A stretch of 64,000 nucleotides of DNA from Pseudomonas sp. R37(2017) (GCF_002113375.1 NZ_NEHO01000022.1:22959-86958), one strand, 5' to 3'; shown: positions 18,261-27,563, numbered from the stretch's first letter. Notes: generated from the letters alone by a model not told the origin. Translations and numbers: made by a program.

Positions 18261-20165
18261 ATGACGCTGATAAAAACAAATTCCCCCAAACAGCATCGCG
18301 AAGCCCGGCTGGCCCGGGAAAAACTGCACCTGGAAGGCGAAGTGCCGGACGGCGTCCTGCGTGCGGAAATCGATGCTTCGTGGCGACGCAGCCTGAGCCA
18401 TGGCGTGCATTTCAATGCCAAGCACGAGCTGGCGCTGGAATCGAGCGCCAGCCTCGACGTGTTGCTGGCCAGCAATCGCCTGCTGATCGACGCCGCGTTG
18501 CCGGCCATCGATTACCTGGCCGAACGTCAGGGCAAGGAAGGGCTGATCATCCTGGCCAACTCCGATGCCACCATCCTCGCCGTCGAAGGCCGCGCCGACC
18601 GTCTCAAGGGCAGTGGCCTGCAGGACATTACCCTCGGCGCCTGCTGGAGCGAAGCGGTCCGTGGTACCAACGCCCTCGGCACCGCGCTGGTGGAAGCGCG
18701 ACCGACCCTGATCGATTGTGGTGAACATTACCTGGATCGCCTCACTGATTTTTCCTGCACCTCGGTGCCGATCCATTGCCCCCGGGGCGACATTCTTGGC
18801 GTCCTCGACCTGACCCGCGAAGGCCCGCTCGGCCGCGCCCACGACAGCACGGCGCTGTTGGCCATGGCTGTCAGCCAGATCGAAAGCCGGGTGTTCAACG
18901 CCAGTTATCCGGACGAAATCGTCCTGGCTTTCCACAGTCGACGGCAATACCTGGAGTCCCCGTGGCAAGGCTTGCTGGCGGTGAGCCTCGGCGGGCAGAT
19001 CCTGGCGGTCAGCGCCCAGGCCTGCCAGTTGCTTCACGCCGAGCGCTCGGCTTTGGTCGGGCGGCGCTGCGAGGAGTTTCTCGGCGTCGACGGCCTGCAA
19101 TTGTTGGCGCGCCTGCATCAGGGCGGTGTCGGCAGCCTGCAGACCGCCAAGGGTGAATTTTTCTACAAGACCCTGCGCGCGCCACAACGCACGATCAACG
19201 TCGGCAATCCACCGCGCACTACGGCGAAAACAGCCAAGGCGCAACCGGATCTGGAAGCGCTGGCCGGCAGCAACACGCGCTATGCCCGTGCCTTGCGCAT
19301 GGCCCGCCAAGGCCTGGCCAATGAACTGCCGGTCTTGTTGCTGGGTGAAACCGGCACCGGTAAAGAAGTGATCGCCCGCGCCCTGCACATGGCCGGAGCG
19401 CGTTGCGACAAACCTTTCGTGGCGGTGAACTGCGCGGCCATTCCCGAAGGCCTGATCGAGTCCGAACTGTTCGGCTATCGCGAAGGCGCGTTCACCGGTT
19501 CACGCCGGGGCGGCATGGTCGGGCGCTTGCAGCAGGCCCATGGCGGTACCCTGTTCCTCGATGAAATCGGCGACATGCCTCTGGCCCTGCAAGCCCGGCT
19601 GTTGCGGGTGTTGCAGGATCGCAAGGTCGCGCCCCTGGGCGCGGGTGAAGAACAGGACATCGACGTCGCGCTGATCTGCGCCACCCACCGCGATCTCAAG
19701 CGCCAGGTGGAGGAAAAACACTTTCGCGAAGACCTGTTCTACCGGGTCAACGGCATCAGCGTGATGCTCCCGGCCCTGCGCGAACGCGAAGATTTCGGCG
19801 CACTGGTCAGTCGCCTGCTGACGACACTGGGCGCCCCCGCCGCGGTCCTGCACGACGACCTCGATCGTTTGCTCGGCGGCTATCACTGGCCCGGCAACAT
19901 TCGCCAGCTGGAGATGGTCCTGCGCACTGCGCTGGCCATGCGCGAGCCGGGTGAAACCGTGCTGACCCTCGACCACTTGCCCGACAGCATGCTCGACGAA
20001 TTGACCGCCAGCGAACGCCCACAGGCCGGCAGCATCCGTGAAAACGAACTGGAGCTGATCCGTCAGTCCCTGGACACGCACCAAGGCAATGTCTCGGCCG
20101 CCGCCGACGCCCTGGGCATCAGCCGCGCGACTCTGTATCGCAAGCTCAAACAGTTGCGTTCGTGA
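18261..20165 (+). CDS. Sigma-54-dependent activator, AcoR type, probable amine-dehydrogenase regulator
   Basis: A 634-residue enhancer-binding protein. The N-terminal half holds a GAF-like sensor domain (ILANSDATILAVEG ... GTNALGTALVEARPTLIDCGEHY). The AAA+ domain has Walker A GETGTGKE (about residue 362), the sigma-54 contact loop as GAFTGS (about 410; consensus GAFTGA), and Walker B TLFLDEIGDM. The C-terminus is a Fis-type helix-turn-helix (GNVSAAADALGISRATLYRKLKQL). ATG 18261 follows GGAG by 6 nt. The next gene, qhpF, overlaps its stop, so it heads the qhpFEG operon. A consensus sigma-54 promoter lies upstream of the aldehyde dehydrogenase, a likely target. The Paracoccus QhpR that I recall is AraC-type, so this is a different regulator class. 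Confidence 0.88.
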   Translation: MTLIKTNSPKQHREARLAREKLHLEGEVPDGVLRAEIDASWRRSLSHGVHFNAKHELALESSASLDVLLASNRLLIDAALPAIDYLAERQGKEGLIILANSDATILAVEGRADRLKGSGLQDITLGACWSEAVRGTNALGTALVEARPTLIDCGEHYLDRLTDFSCTSVPIHCPRGDILGVLDLTREGPLGRAHDSTALLAMAVSQIESRVFNASYPDEIVLAFHSRRQYLESPWQGLLAVSLGGQILAVSAQACQLLHAERSALVGRRCEEFLGVDGLQLLARLHQGGVGSLQTAKGEFFYKTLRAPQRTINVGNPPRTTAKTAKAQPDLEALAGSNTRYARALRMARQGLANELPVLLLGETGTGKEVIARALHMAGARCDKPFVAVNCAAIPEGLIESELFGYREGAFTGSRRGGMVGRLQQAHGGTLFLDEIGDMPLALQARLLRVLQDRKVAPLGAGEEQDIDVALICATHRDLKRQVEEKHFREDLFYRVNGISVMLPALREREDFGALVSRLLTTLGAPAAVLHDDLDRLLGGYHWPGNIRQLEMVLRTALAMREPGETVLTLDHLPDSMLDELTASERPQAGSIRENELELIRQSLDTHQGNVSAAADALGISRATLYRKLKQLRS

Positions 20166-21883
20166 TGCAGCGACTGATCGTTCGGCTGATCGACAGCCAG
20201 GACCCCGAGGCCCTGCAAGCGTCGCTGCGCTGGCTGTATGGCTTTGTGCGCCCCCATCGCCTGGCGATTGCCGGGCTGCTGGGCCTGTCGGTCTGCGCCT
20301 CGGCGTTGGTACTGGTGCAGCCGTGGCTGACCAAGCTGTTGATCGACGATGGCCTGTTGGCGCGCAACTTTCCAATGCTGGTAGTGATCGCCGGGCTGAT
20401 GATCGTGGCCGGGCTGCTGGGCACGGCGCTGTCGGGCATCAACCGCTACCTGCACACGCGCCTGTCCGGGCGCATGCTGTTTGCCCTGCGCGATGACCTG
20501 TACCGGCATTTGCAAACCCTGTCGCCGAGCTTTTATGGCCAGCGGCGCATCGGCGACCTGATGTCGCGCCTCGATGGCGATGTCGCGGAAATCCAGCGGT
20601 TCGCCGTGGACTCTCTGTTCTCGGCGGTGTCGAGCGTGATCGGCCTGGTGGTTGCCATCGCGATGCTGTTGACGTTGTCCTGGAAGCTCTCGCTGCTGGC
20701 CCTGGTGTTGATTCCCCTCGATGTCCTCTGGCTGCGCTGGATGCGGCGCAAGGTCGAGCGCGATGTGCGGCAGTTGCGCGAGCGTTCGGCGGACATGTCG
20801 TCGTTCATGGTCGAGACATTGCCGGTGATGAAGTTCATCCAGTCCGCCGGTCAGCAACAGCGTGAGGCGCGGCGTCTCGAGACACTGGGGCAGGGCTACA
20901 TGAGCCAGTTGCTGCGCCTGCAAGTCACCGAATTTTTCACCCAGGCCGTACCCGGCACGCTGACCTCGCTGTCTCGGGCCTGCGCATTTCTGATCGGCGG
21001 TTACTGGGTGGTGCAGGGCACCTGGCAACTTGGTGCGCTGATTGCCTTTTCCACCTACCTGGGGATGGCCGTGGGGCCGGTGCAAAGCCTGCTCGGGCTT
21101 TACGTCGCCATTCAGCGGATGACCGTCAGCCTCGGCCGGGTCATGGAGTTGCGCGGGGAACAACCGACTGTATTGACGCCCGCCGCGCCACGCGCGATGC
21201 CCGATGGTGGTGATCTCTGCTTCGACAACGTGCACTTCGCCCATCCTGGTCGCCAATCGACCCTGCGCGGCATCGAAGCGCGGATTCCCTACGGTATGAA
21301 AGTGGCCCTCGGCGGTGGCTCGGGCGTGGGGAAATCCACCCTGATCGACCTGCTGCAACGACATCACGATCCGCAATCGGGCCGGGTCCTGCTGGGTGAG
21401 GTCGATCTGCGCGAACTGGATCTGTTCCAGCTGCGTCGGCGCATTGCCGTCGTCAGCCAGGATATCGTGCTGTTTCGCGGCAGCCTCGCCGACAACCTGG
21501 CCTATGCGGTGCCGGACGCCAGCCGCGAGGCGATTGCCGAGGTGGCGCGGCTGGCGCAACTCGACAGCCTGATCCAGTCCTTGCCCGAAGGCCTCGACAG
21601 TCCGCTGGGCGAGCGCGGTCAGCAGTTGTCCGGCGGGCAGAAGCAACGCATCGCAATTGCCCGTGCGCTGTTGCAGGATCCTCTGATCCTGGTGCTCGAT
21701 GAAGCCACGTCCGCGGTGGACGAGGCCACCGAGCGCGAAGTCATCGACGCCATCGACCGCTTGTTTGCCGGGCGTACGCGCATCCTGATCAGCCATCGCC
21801 CTTCAACCCTGGCCGATGCCGATCTGCGTTTCGAACTGCTCGACGGCGTGCTGACGTCGAAAACGGTGCTGCATGAAATCTGA
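20165..21883 (+). CDS. qhpF: QhpF-like ABC exporter (amine dehydrogenase gamma-subunit maturation)
   Basis: A half-size ABC exporter of about 572 residues, with an N-terminal six-helix membrane domain and a C-terminal ATPase. Walker A is GGGSGVGKST (about residue 383), the signature LSGGQKQRIAIARALL (about 489), Walker B LILVLDEATS, and the switch His in LISHRP. The start is ATG 20165 (overlap TGATG) or GTG 20162; both overlap the regulator stop. QhpF exports the cross-linked gamma subunit to the periplasm in Paracoccus and other Qhp systems. Position between the regulator and the QhpE protease supports this role. It overlaps qhpE by 11 nt. Confidence 0.88.
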   Translation: MQRLIVRLIDSQDPEALQASLRWLYGFVRPHRLAIAGLLGLSVCASALVLVQPWLTKLLIDDGLLARNFPMLVVIAGLMIVAGLLGTALSGINRYLHTRLSGRMLFALRDDLYRHLQTLSPSFYGQRRIGDLMSRLDGDVAEIQRFAVDSLFSAVSSVIGLVVAIAMLLTLSWKLSLLALVLIPLDVLWLRWMRRKVERDVRQLRERSADMSSFMVETLPVMKFIQSAGQQQREARRLETLGQGYMSQLLRLQVTEFFTQAVPGTLTSLSRACAFLIGGYWVVQGTWQLGALIAFSTYLGMAVGPVQSLLGLYVAIQRMTVSLGRVMELRGEQPTVLTPAAPRAMPDGGDLCFDNVHFAHPGRQSTLRGIEARIPYGMKVALGGGSGVGKSTLIDLLQRHHDPQSGRVLLGEVDLRELDLFQLRRRIAVVSQDIVLFRGSLADNLAYAVPDASREAIAEVARLAQLDSLIQSLPEGLDSPLGERGQQLSGGQKQRIAIARALLQDPLILVLDEATSAVDEATEREVIDAIDRLFAGRTRILISHRPSTLADADLRFELLDGVLTSKTVLHEI

Positions 21884-22550
21884 ACTGCGTATCGGTGTGG
21901 TGGACAGCGGCCACTCGGCAGCACAGCGGGTTCAGGTGATCGCCGGTCGGCGTTTTTCATTGCTTGATGACGGCCTGGCCGAGGGCGACTTGCGCGACGA
22001 TCCACTCGGACATGGCAGTGCGGTGATCGAGGCGATCGGCCGGCGCGCACCCTCGGCGCTGTTTTGCGTGGCGCAGGTGTTCGACCGGCGCGGTGTCACC
22101 AGCGCCCTGCAGATCGCCACGGCGATTGACTGGCTGCTGGGGCAGGACGTGCGACTGATCAATTTGAGCCTTGGCCTGCGCCAGGACCGCAGCCTGTTGC
22201 GCGCGGCCTGCGCGGCAGCGGTGGCGCGGGGCGTGCTGCTGTGTGCGTCGAGCCCGGCCCAGGGGGAAGGGGTGTTTCCGGCCAATTATCCGCAGGTGTT
22301 GCGGGTAACCGGCGATGCGCGCTGCGCGGAACAGGAATGGTCGTGGCTCAACACAGCCCAGGCGGATTTCGCCGCGTGTGTGCAGGGCACCTACCCGGGG
22401 CAATCCGGGGCGAGCCTCGGTTGTGCCGCCTTGAGCGGGCACATCGCCGGGTTCCTCGTCGAACAACCCGGCGCCAGCAATGAGCAAGTTCTCGAGTGGT
22501 TGCGCGAGCATGCCCGTTACCGTGGCCCGGAACGGCGCTTCGGGCCATGA
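21873..22550 (+). CDS. qhpE: QhpE-like subtilisin-family leader protease
   Basis: A compact S8 serine protease of 225 residues with the triad visible: Asp11 (VVDSG), His47 (DPLGHGSAV) and Ser near residue 180 (GQSGASLGCAALSG). It has no signal peptide and no membrane segment, so it acts in the cytoplasm. In Qhp systems QhpE removes the leader of the gamma subunit after QhpD has formed the thioether bonds. It overlaps qhpF upstream (11 nt) and qhpG downstream (ATGA), which indicates tight translational coupling. Confidence 0.88.
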   Translation: MKSELRIGVVDSGHSAAQRVQVIAGRRFSLLDDGLAEGDLRDDPLGHGSAVIEAIGRRAPSALFCVAQVFDRRGVTSALQIATAIDWLLGQDVRLINLSLGLRQDRSLLRAACAAAVARGVLLCASSPAQGEGVFPANYPQVLRVTGDARCAEQEWSWLNTAQADFAACVQGTYPGQSGASLGCAALSGHIAGFLVEQPGASNEQVLEWLREHARYRGPERRFGP

Positions 22551-23842
22551 CCGACATCGTCATTCTTGGCGCCGGACCGGCCGGCGCCGCCGTCGCACTG
22601 GGGCTGCGGCGGCTGGGCCATGGCGTCACGCTGATCAGCGAGTGGCGCCGGTTTGCGGCGCTCGAAGGGGTATCCGTGCGGGTTCTGGAAGCCTTGCGCA
22701 GCGCCGGCCTGCAACACGCACTGGCGGATGCGGCCTTACCGTCCCAGCGGCAGGTCTCGTGGAATGGCCTGCAACATGCGCAGAACATCGAATACTTGCT
22801 GGACCGGCCGATTTTTGACCGGGGCCTGCGCGAGGATCTGCGCCTGGCGGGGGTCGAGTTGATCGAGGGCCGGGTGCTCACGGTTCAGTCATCGGCCGAT
22901 GGCCATCGAATTGAAATCGACGGCCGCGAACCGCTGTTCGCGCCGTTTCTCGTGGAGGCCCGCGGACGCCAGGCCCCGGCAATCGGCAAAGGCCTGCGCG
23001 GCCCCGAGACCGTCAGCTTGCTCAATCGCTGGCAGGGTTCGCCGGGCAGCATCGCCAGCGCCGTGGAAAGCCTCGAGGATGGCTGGGCATGGATGGCGCG
23101 CCGTGCCGATGGCCAGTGTTACTGGCAATGGACGGTGGACGTGGCCAGCGCCGGGTTGCCGGGCAAGGCCCTGTTGCTCGATTACTGCCGGCGACGGCGC
23201 CAGGGTTCGCAGCTGGCCACGGCATTTTTTGCTGGCGGAGCAGAAACCGATCTACAGCTGCATGCCCGCAGCAGCACGGCGATTCTGAGCCCCCGGGTGT
23301 GTGGCGAAAACTGGATTCGGGTCGGCGATGCGGCAATGGCCGTGGATCCGCTGTCGGGCAATGGTGTCTTTCAGTCGTTGTCTTCGGCGTTGCAGGCTCC
23401 GGCGGTGATCAACACGCTGTTGAGCAAGCCCGAACGAGCGGCGCTGGCCCAGCGTTTTCACCAGCAGCGGGTGGAACAGTTGTTTTTGCGTTTTGCCCGA
23501 ATCGGCCGGGATTTTTATGCCGATGAACAGCGTTGGCTGGACCAGCCTTTCTGGCAGGCACGACGGACCTGGCCGGACGCCGAAGTGGCCCATGCCGAAG
23601 CGGATTTCAATGCACTGAGGATCGAGCGGGCGCCGGTGCTGCGTGATGGGCTGGTCGATGAGGTCGAGGTGGTGATCACGGCGGATCAGCCATTGGGTAT
23701 CTGGCATGTGCAGGGGGTCGAGGTGGCACCGTTGGTGCGCAGACTGCGCAGTGAGCCGGCTGAACAGGTGTTGGCCGGGTTGACGGTGGAGCAGGGAAGG
23801 AGGGTTCGCGGTTGGTTGTTGGCTCAGGGGTTCAAACCCTGA
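22547..23842 (+). CDS. qhpG: QhpG-like FAD-dependent tryptophan monooxygenase
   Basis: A 431-residue flavoprotein. The dinucleotide fold starts at once (IVILGAGPAGAAVALGL), and the second FAD motif is GDAAMAVDPLSGNGVF. The family resembles flavin-dependent halogenases/monooxygenases; QhpG hydroxylates the tryptophan that becomes the cysteine tryptophylquinone cofactor. I start at ATG 22547, which overlaps the qhpE stop; the longer in-frame start at 22496 would lie inside qhpE and precede the FAD motif with unrelated sequence. This is the last gene of the regulator-F-E-G operon; a REPIN follows. Confidence 0.87.
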   Translation: MTDIVILGAGPAGAAVALGLRRLGHGVTLISEWRRFAALEGVSVRVLEALRSAGLQHALADAALPSQRQVSWNGLQHAQNIEYLLDRPIFDRGLREDLRLAGVELIEGRVLTVQSSADGHRIEIDGREPLFAPFLVEARGRQAPAIGKGLRGPETVSLLNRWQGSPGSIASAVESLEDGWAWMARRADGQCYWQWTVDVASAGLPGKALLLDYCRRRRQGSQLATAFFAGGAETDLQLHARSSTAILSPRVCGENWIRVGDAAMAVDPLSGNGVFQSLSSALQAPAVINTLLSKPERAALAQRFHQQRVEQLFLRFARIGRDFYADEQRWLDQPFWQARRTWPDAEVAHAEADFNALRIERAPVLRDGLVDEVEVVITADQPLGIWHVQGVEVAPLVRRLRSEPAEQVLAGLTVEQGRRVRGWLLAQGFKP

Positions 23843-23867
23843 GTTCCGGGTTGTCCGGATGGGCCTC

Positions 23868-23942
23868 ATCGCGAGCATGCTCGCTCCTACAGGGGAATTG
23901 TGTACGGCGCAAAATCACTGTAGGAGCGAGCCTGCTCGCGAA
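23868..23942. repeat. REPIN between convergent qhpG and aldehyde dehydrogenase genes
   Basis: Inverted REP arms of 25 nt (23868-23892 and 23918-23942). One arm has the AGCATGCT core and the other the AGCCTGCT core, so it is a hybrid of the window's two REP families. Confidence 0.85.
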
Positions 23943-23965
23943 GGCGGCCTAAAGAACGGCGCAAA

Positions 23966-25456
23966 TCACAACTTGATCAACACCGACTTCAATTCGGTGT
24001 AATGCTCGATCGCCGCATACCCCATCTCACGCCCGACCCCGGACATCTTGTAGCCGCCGAACGGCAGCGCCGGGTCCAGGGCGCTGTGGCAGTTGACCCA
24101 CACCGAGCCTGACTTGATGCGCGGAATCATCCGGTGCACCGCCGCCAGGTCATTGGACCAGATACTCGCCCCCAACCCGTAGGGGCTGTCATTGGCCATG
24201 CGCAAGGCATCGGCTTCGTCATCGAACGGGATGGCCACCAGCACCGGGCCGAAGATTTCTTCCTGCACCAGCGAGTGCTTCTGATCGACGTCGACAATCA
24301 CCGTCGGCTTGACGAAGAACCCCGGACCAAACTGCTCGCCACCGCAGGCAATGGTCGCACCGCTTTCCCGGCCCTTTTCGATGTAGCCGTATACGCGCTC
24401 CTGCTGCCGCGCCGAGATCAACGGACCCATTTCGACACTCGGGTCCAGGCCGTTGCCGAGTTTCATGGCGTTGGCGATATCGCTGATGTCCGCCACCACA
24501 TTGTCGAAATGCTTGCGCTGCACATACAGCCTGGAACCGGCGCAGCAGACCTGGCCCTGGTTGAAGAAAATCGCGCTGGCGGCTCCGGCCGCGGCCGTTT
24601 TCAGGTCGGCGTCGGCCATGACGATAGTCGGCGACTTGCCGCCCAGTTCCAGGGTGACCCGGGTCATGGAGTCCATGGCGATCTTGCCGATCTGCTTGCC
24701 CACGGCGGTGGAACCGGTGAAGGTCAGCTTGTCCACCAGCGGGTTGTGGGTCAGCGCCGAACCTGCGGTGATGCCGGTGCCGGTGACGACGTTGAACACG
24801 CCTTCGGGATAACCGGCTTCCAGTACAAGCTCGGCGAGTTTCAGTGCGGTCAGCGGGGTTTCGTCGGCGGGTTTGAGCACTACGGTGCAGCCGGTGGCCA
24901 GGGCCGGGCCGAGTTTCCAGCAGGCCAGCAGCAGCGGGAAGTTCCAGGCGACGATGGCGCCGACCACGCCCACCGCTTCACGACGGATGAAACTGTGGAA
25001 CTGGTCGTTGGGCATCAGCGGTGCCGACACGTCAACGGTCGAGCCTTCGATCTTGGTCGCCCAGCCGGCCATGTAGCGCAGGAAGTCGATGGACAGTTGT
25101 ACGTCCATCACCTGGGCCACGGCTGCGCTTTTACCGTTGTTCAGGCATTCCAGTTGCGCCAGCAGTTCGGCGTCGCGCTGCATCAGGTCGGCCAGTTTCC
25201 ACAGCAGGTTCTGCCGCTCCCGGGGACGGGTGCGGGTCCAGGCCGAATCGTCGAATGCCTGGCGGGCGGCGAGGACCGCACGGTCGACATCTTCCGGCGT
25301 GGCCCGTGGCACCACGCACAACACCTCACCCGTGGCGGGGTTGTGCAGGGGCATGGTCTGGCCGTCGGCGGCCTCGACCCAGTCACCGCCGATCAGCATG
25401 CGCGGGGCGCGTTGGATGAACGCCGAAGTGGCGGGAAGCAAGTTTGGCAGCGACAT
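23966..25456 (-). CDS. NAD-dependent aldehyde dehydrogenase (phenylacetaldehyde/betaine-aldehyde type)
   Basis: A 496-residue class I/II aldehyde dehydrogenase. Motifs: WNFPLLLACWKLGPALATG (cofactor site), FTGSTAVGK, the general base Glu in ELGGKSPTIV, the catalytic Cys in NQGQVCCAGSR, and EEIFGPVL. I use ATG 25456 with a GAGG ribosome site; the long upstream in-frame extension crosses a REP and the promoter and is not coding. It lies between the two qhp operons, on the opposite strand, with its own sigma-54 promoter. It most likely oxidises the aldehyde released by the amine dehydrogenase (compare PeaE/FeaB phenylacetaldehyde dehydrogenases). Chain-length preference cannot be read from sequence. 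Confidence 0.87.
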   Translation of the reverse strand: MSLPNLLPATSAFIQRAPRMLIGGDWVEAADGQTMPLHNPATGEVLCVVPRATPEDVDRAVLAARQAFDDSAWTRTRPRERQNLLWKLADLMQRDAELLAQLECLNNGKSAAVAQVMDVQLSIDFLRYMAGWATKIEGSTVDVSAPLMPNDQFHSFIRREAVGVVGAIVAWNFPLLLACWKLGPALATGCTVVLKPADETPLTALKLAELVLEAGYPEGVFNVVTGTGITAGSALTHNPLVDKLTFTGSTAVGKQIGKIAMDSMTRVTLELGGKSPTIVMADADLKTAAAGAASAIFFNQGQVCCAGSRLYVQRKHFDNVVADISDIANAMKLGNGLDPSVEMGPLISARQQERVYGYIEKGRESGATIACGGEQFGPGFFVKPTVIVDVDQKHSLVQEEIFGPVLVAIPFDDEADALRMANDSPYGLGASIWSNDLAAVHRMIPRIKSGSVWVNCHSALDPALPFGGYKMSGVGREMGYAAIEHYTELKSVLIKL

Positions 25457-25493
25457 GTTGAAACCTCGTCTTGTTCGTGTGACGAGGTCTTTC

Positions 25494-25508
25494 GCAATGG
25501 CTGTGCCA
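25494..25508 (-). promoter_or_regulatory. Consensus sigma-54 (-24/-12) promoter of the aldehyde dehydrogenase gene
   Basis: On the minus strand the sequence TGGCAC-AGCCA-TTGC fits the sigma-54 consensus exactly (GG and GC 10 nt apart). It ends 38 nt before the aldehyde dehydrogenase ATG. This fits the AcoR-type activator encoded at 18261-20165. Confidence 0.85.
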
Positions 25509-25584
25509 GTTGTGGTTTTTACCTTCGAAAGCCCGAACGGGCGGGCCTGGCCGTTGTTTTCAGAACCGGCATGACGCCAACAAT

Positions 25585-25601
25585 CGTCGCAAATTGCGAC
25601 G
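25585..25601. promoter_or_regulatory. Palindrome, probable upstream activator site
   Basis: CGTCGCAA-A-TTGCGACG is a perfect inverted repeat with 8-bp arms. It sits about 77 nt upstream of the -24 element, a normal distance for an enhancer of a sigma-54 activator. It could also serve the divergent qhpA promoter. Confidence 0.65.
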
Positions 25602-25603
25602 CC

Positions 25604-25646
25604 CTGTAGGAGCGAGCATGCCGCAAGCGGGCACCCGCTCCTACAG
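25604..25646. repeat. REP hairpin
   Basis: CTGTAGGAGCG at the left pairs with CGCTCCTACAG at the right; the centre is a mixture of two REP variants. It lies between the probable activator site and qhpA. Confidence 0.7.
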
Positions 25647-25761
25647 GGGTGTCTCAGGTTGCAACAGTTGTCGCGAAATTGAACGTGTTGCCGCGATGAC
25701 ATGACTGGCAAAACTCCCACAGATTCCGACAAGTTATTGATTCAATGAGGTATTCGTAAGC

Positions 25762-25776
25762 TGGCACGCTCTGTGA
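25762..25776 (+). promoter_or_regulatory. Degenerate sigma-54-like site upstream of qhpA
   Basis: TGGCAC-GCTCT-GTGA matches the -24 box perfectly, but the -12 box has GA where GC is near-invariant. It is about 115 nt before the qhpA ATG. It may be a weak promoter or chance. Confidence 0.3.
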
Positions 25777-25890
25777 ATTGCTCATCGCAGACGTTTCTCT
25801 TGCCTCCGTCAGCGGATCAACGCCGGCGGCAGAAACCATAAAAACGATAAGCCACAACAATAAGAACGCACCGTGCGAGGTTCGACGTTG

Positions 25891-27471
25891 ATGAAGAGAA
25901 AACTCCGATCAGGCATGAGCGCCAGCCTGCTGGCCGTAGCCACGTTAGTGGCGCTGCATTCGCCCCATAGCCTGGCAGCCCGCGACGCCCAGACCATCCT
26001 CAAGGAAACCTGTCAGGGCTGTCACACCCCCGAAGCCGATAACGCCCTCAGCCGCATCAGCCACCAGCGCAAAACGCCGGAAGGCTGGCTGATGAGCATC
26101 GCCCGGATGCAGACCATGCACGGTTTGCAGATCAGCGACGACGATCGTCGCACGCTGGTCAAATACCTGGCCGACACCCAGGGCCTGGCGCCGAGCGAAA
26201 CCGATGGCGTGCGCTACGCACTGGAGCGCCGGCTCAACACCGTCGAGCACTTCGACGACCAGACCAGCCAGATGTGCGGCCGCTGCCACTCCGGTGCGCG
26301 GGTCGCCCTGCAACGGCGTCCGGCGCAGGAGTGGGAACGCCTGGTGAATTTCCACCTCGGTCAGTGGCCATCCCTGGAGTACCAGGCACTGGCCCGTGAC
26401 CGCGACTGGTTCGACATCGCCCGCAAGGACATGGTGCCGCTGCTGGCCAAGCGTTATCCGCTGGACAACCCCGCCTGGAAACAATGGCAGAGCGCGGCGC
26501 CCAAAGCCGATGCACTGGTCGGCGACTGGAGTTTCAGCGGCCACTTGCCGGGCAAGGGTGAGCTGGCTGGTGTGATGAGCGTCACCGCTGACGGCAGCGA
26601 TACCTTCAAGGTCAGCGTCAAGGGCCAGTACGCCGATGGCAGTCCGTTCAATGGCGACGGCAGTGCAATTCTCTACACCGGCTACGAATGGCGCGGCAAC
26701 GTGACCATCGATGGCGTGACCATGCGCCAGGTGTTCGCCGCGCAAGGCAATGCCATGCAGGGGCGGATGTTCGAGGCCGAGCACGACGAGCGCGGCCTGG
26801 ACTTCGTCGCCGCCAAGCAGGGTTCCCAGCGCTTGCTGGCAGTGCAGCCGGGCTATGTGAAGGCCGGTAGCGAAACCGAAGTGACCCTGATCGGCAGCGG
26901 CCTGAGCGGCAAGCCGAACTTCGGCAAAGGCGTGGAAGTGGTCGAAGTCGTCTCCCAGAGCCCGGAGCAGATCAAAGTCAAACTCAAGGCTGCCGCCAAT
27001 GCCCAGCCGGGCCTTCACGCAGTCACCGTCGGCACGCTGAAAGGCCCGAGCCTGTCGGTCTACAGCAAGATCGCCGAAGTCAAGGTCGTACCGGAATTCT
27101 CGGTGGCGCGAATCGGCGAGGGCGGTGGCTCGACGCCGAAAGTCCAGGGCCGTTTCGACGCGGAAGCCTGGGGCAAGGGCGCCGATGGCAAGCCCTATCG
27201 CATCGGCGTGTTCCCGGCGCAATGGAAGGTCGAGGCCTTCGACGACCGCGCCAGGGAAGACGAAGACGTCAAGTTCGCCGGCACCATGCAGGCCGACGCG
27301 GGCGTGTTCACCCCGGGCGATGCCGGGCCGAACCCGGCACGCAAGATGTCCACCAACAACGCCGGCAACCTCAAGGTGATCGCCGCCGTCGACGACTCAG
27401 GGAAATCCCTGACCGGCGAAGGCCACATGATCGTGACCGTGCAACGCTGGAACAATCCACCCATTCCGTGA
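25891..27471 (+). CDS. qhpA: Quinohemoprotein amine dehydrogenase alpha subunit (di-heme c)
   Basis: A 526-residue protein with a Sec signal peptide (MKRKL ... LVALHSPHSLA, cut near ARDAQ). Two heme-c sites are visible, CQGCH (about residue 47) and CGRCH (about 131), in the N-terminal di-heme domain, followed by beta-barrel/Ig-like domains. This is the layout of the QHNDH alpha subunit, which passes electrons from the gamma-subunit quinone to a periplasmic acceptor. I prefer ATG 25891 to GTG 25873 because it opens a clean signal peptide; GAGG lies 10 nt upstream. It heads the qhpA-D-C-B operon. Confidence 0.92.
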   Translation: MKRKLRSGMSASLLAVATLVALHSPHSLAARDAQTILKETCQGCHTPEADNALSRISHQRKTPEGWLMSIARMQTMHGLQISDDDRRTLVKYLADTQGLAPSETDGVRYALERRLNTVEHFDDQTSQMCGRCHSGARVALQRRPAQEWERLVNFHLGQWPSLEYQALARDRDWFDIARKDMVPLLAKRYPLDNPAWKQWQSAAPKADALVGDWSFSGHLPGKGELAGVMSVTADGSDTFKVSVKGQYADGSPFNGDGSAILYTGYEWRGNVTIDGVTMRQVFAAQGNAMQGRMFEAEHDERGLDFVAAKQGSQRLLAVQPGYVKAGSETEVTLIGSGLSGKPNFGKGVEVVEVVSQSPEQIKVKLKAAANAQPGLHAVTVGTLKGPSLSVYSKIAEVKVVPEFSVARIGEGGGSTPKVQGRFDAEAWGKGADGKPYRIGVFPAQWKVEAFDDRAREDEDVKFAGTMQADAGVFTPGDAGPNPARKMSTNNAGNLKVIAAVDDSGKSLTGEGHMIVTVQRWNNPPIP

Positions 27472-27563
27472 TGTTGAAGCGAGAGCTTGGCTGAAAACGC
27501 TTTCAGACACTTTTCGGAATGAGCGCAAGCCCCGCCAACCGGGGCTTGCACAGGAGGTTTGCG

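Noticed and set aside
24134..25609. A 491-codon plus-strand frame opposite the aldehyde dehydrogenase
   Set aside because: The minus-strand frame has all aldehyde dehydrogenase motifs and a sigma-54 promoter; this one has none.
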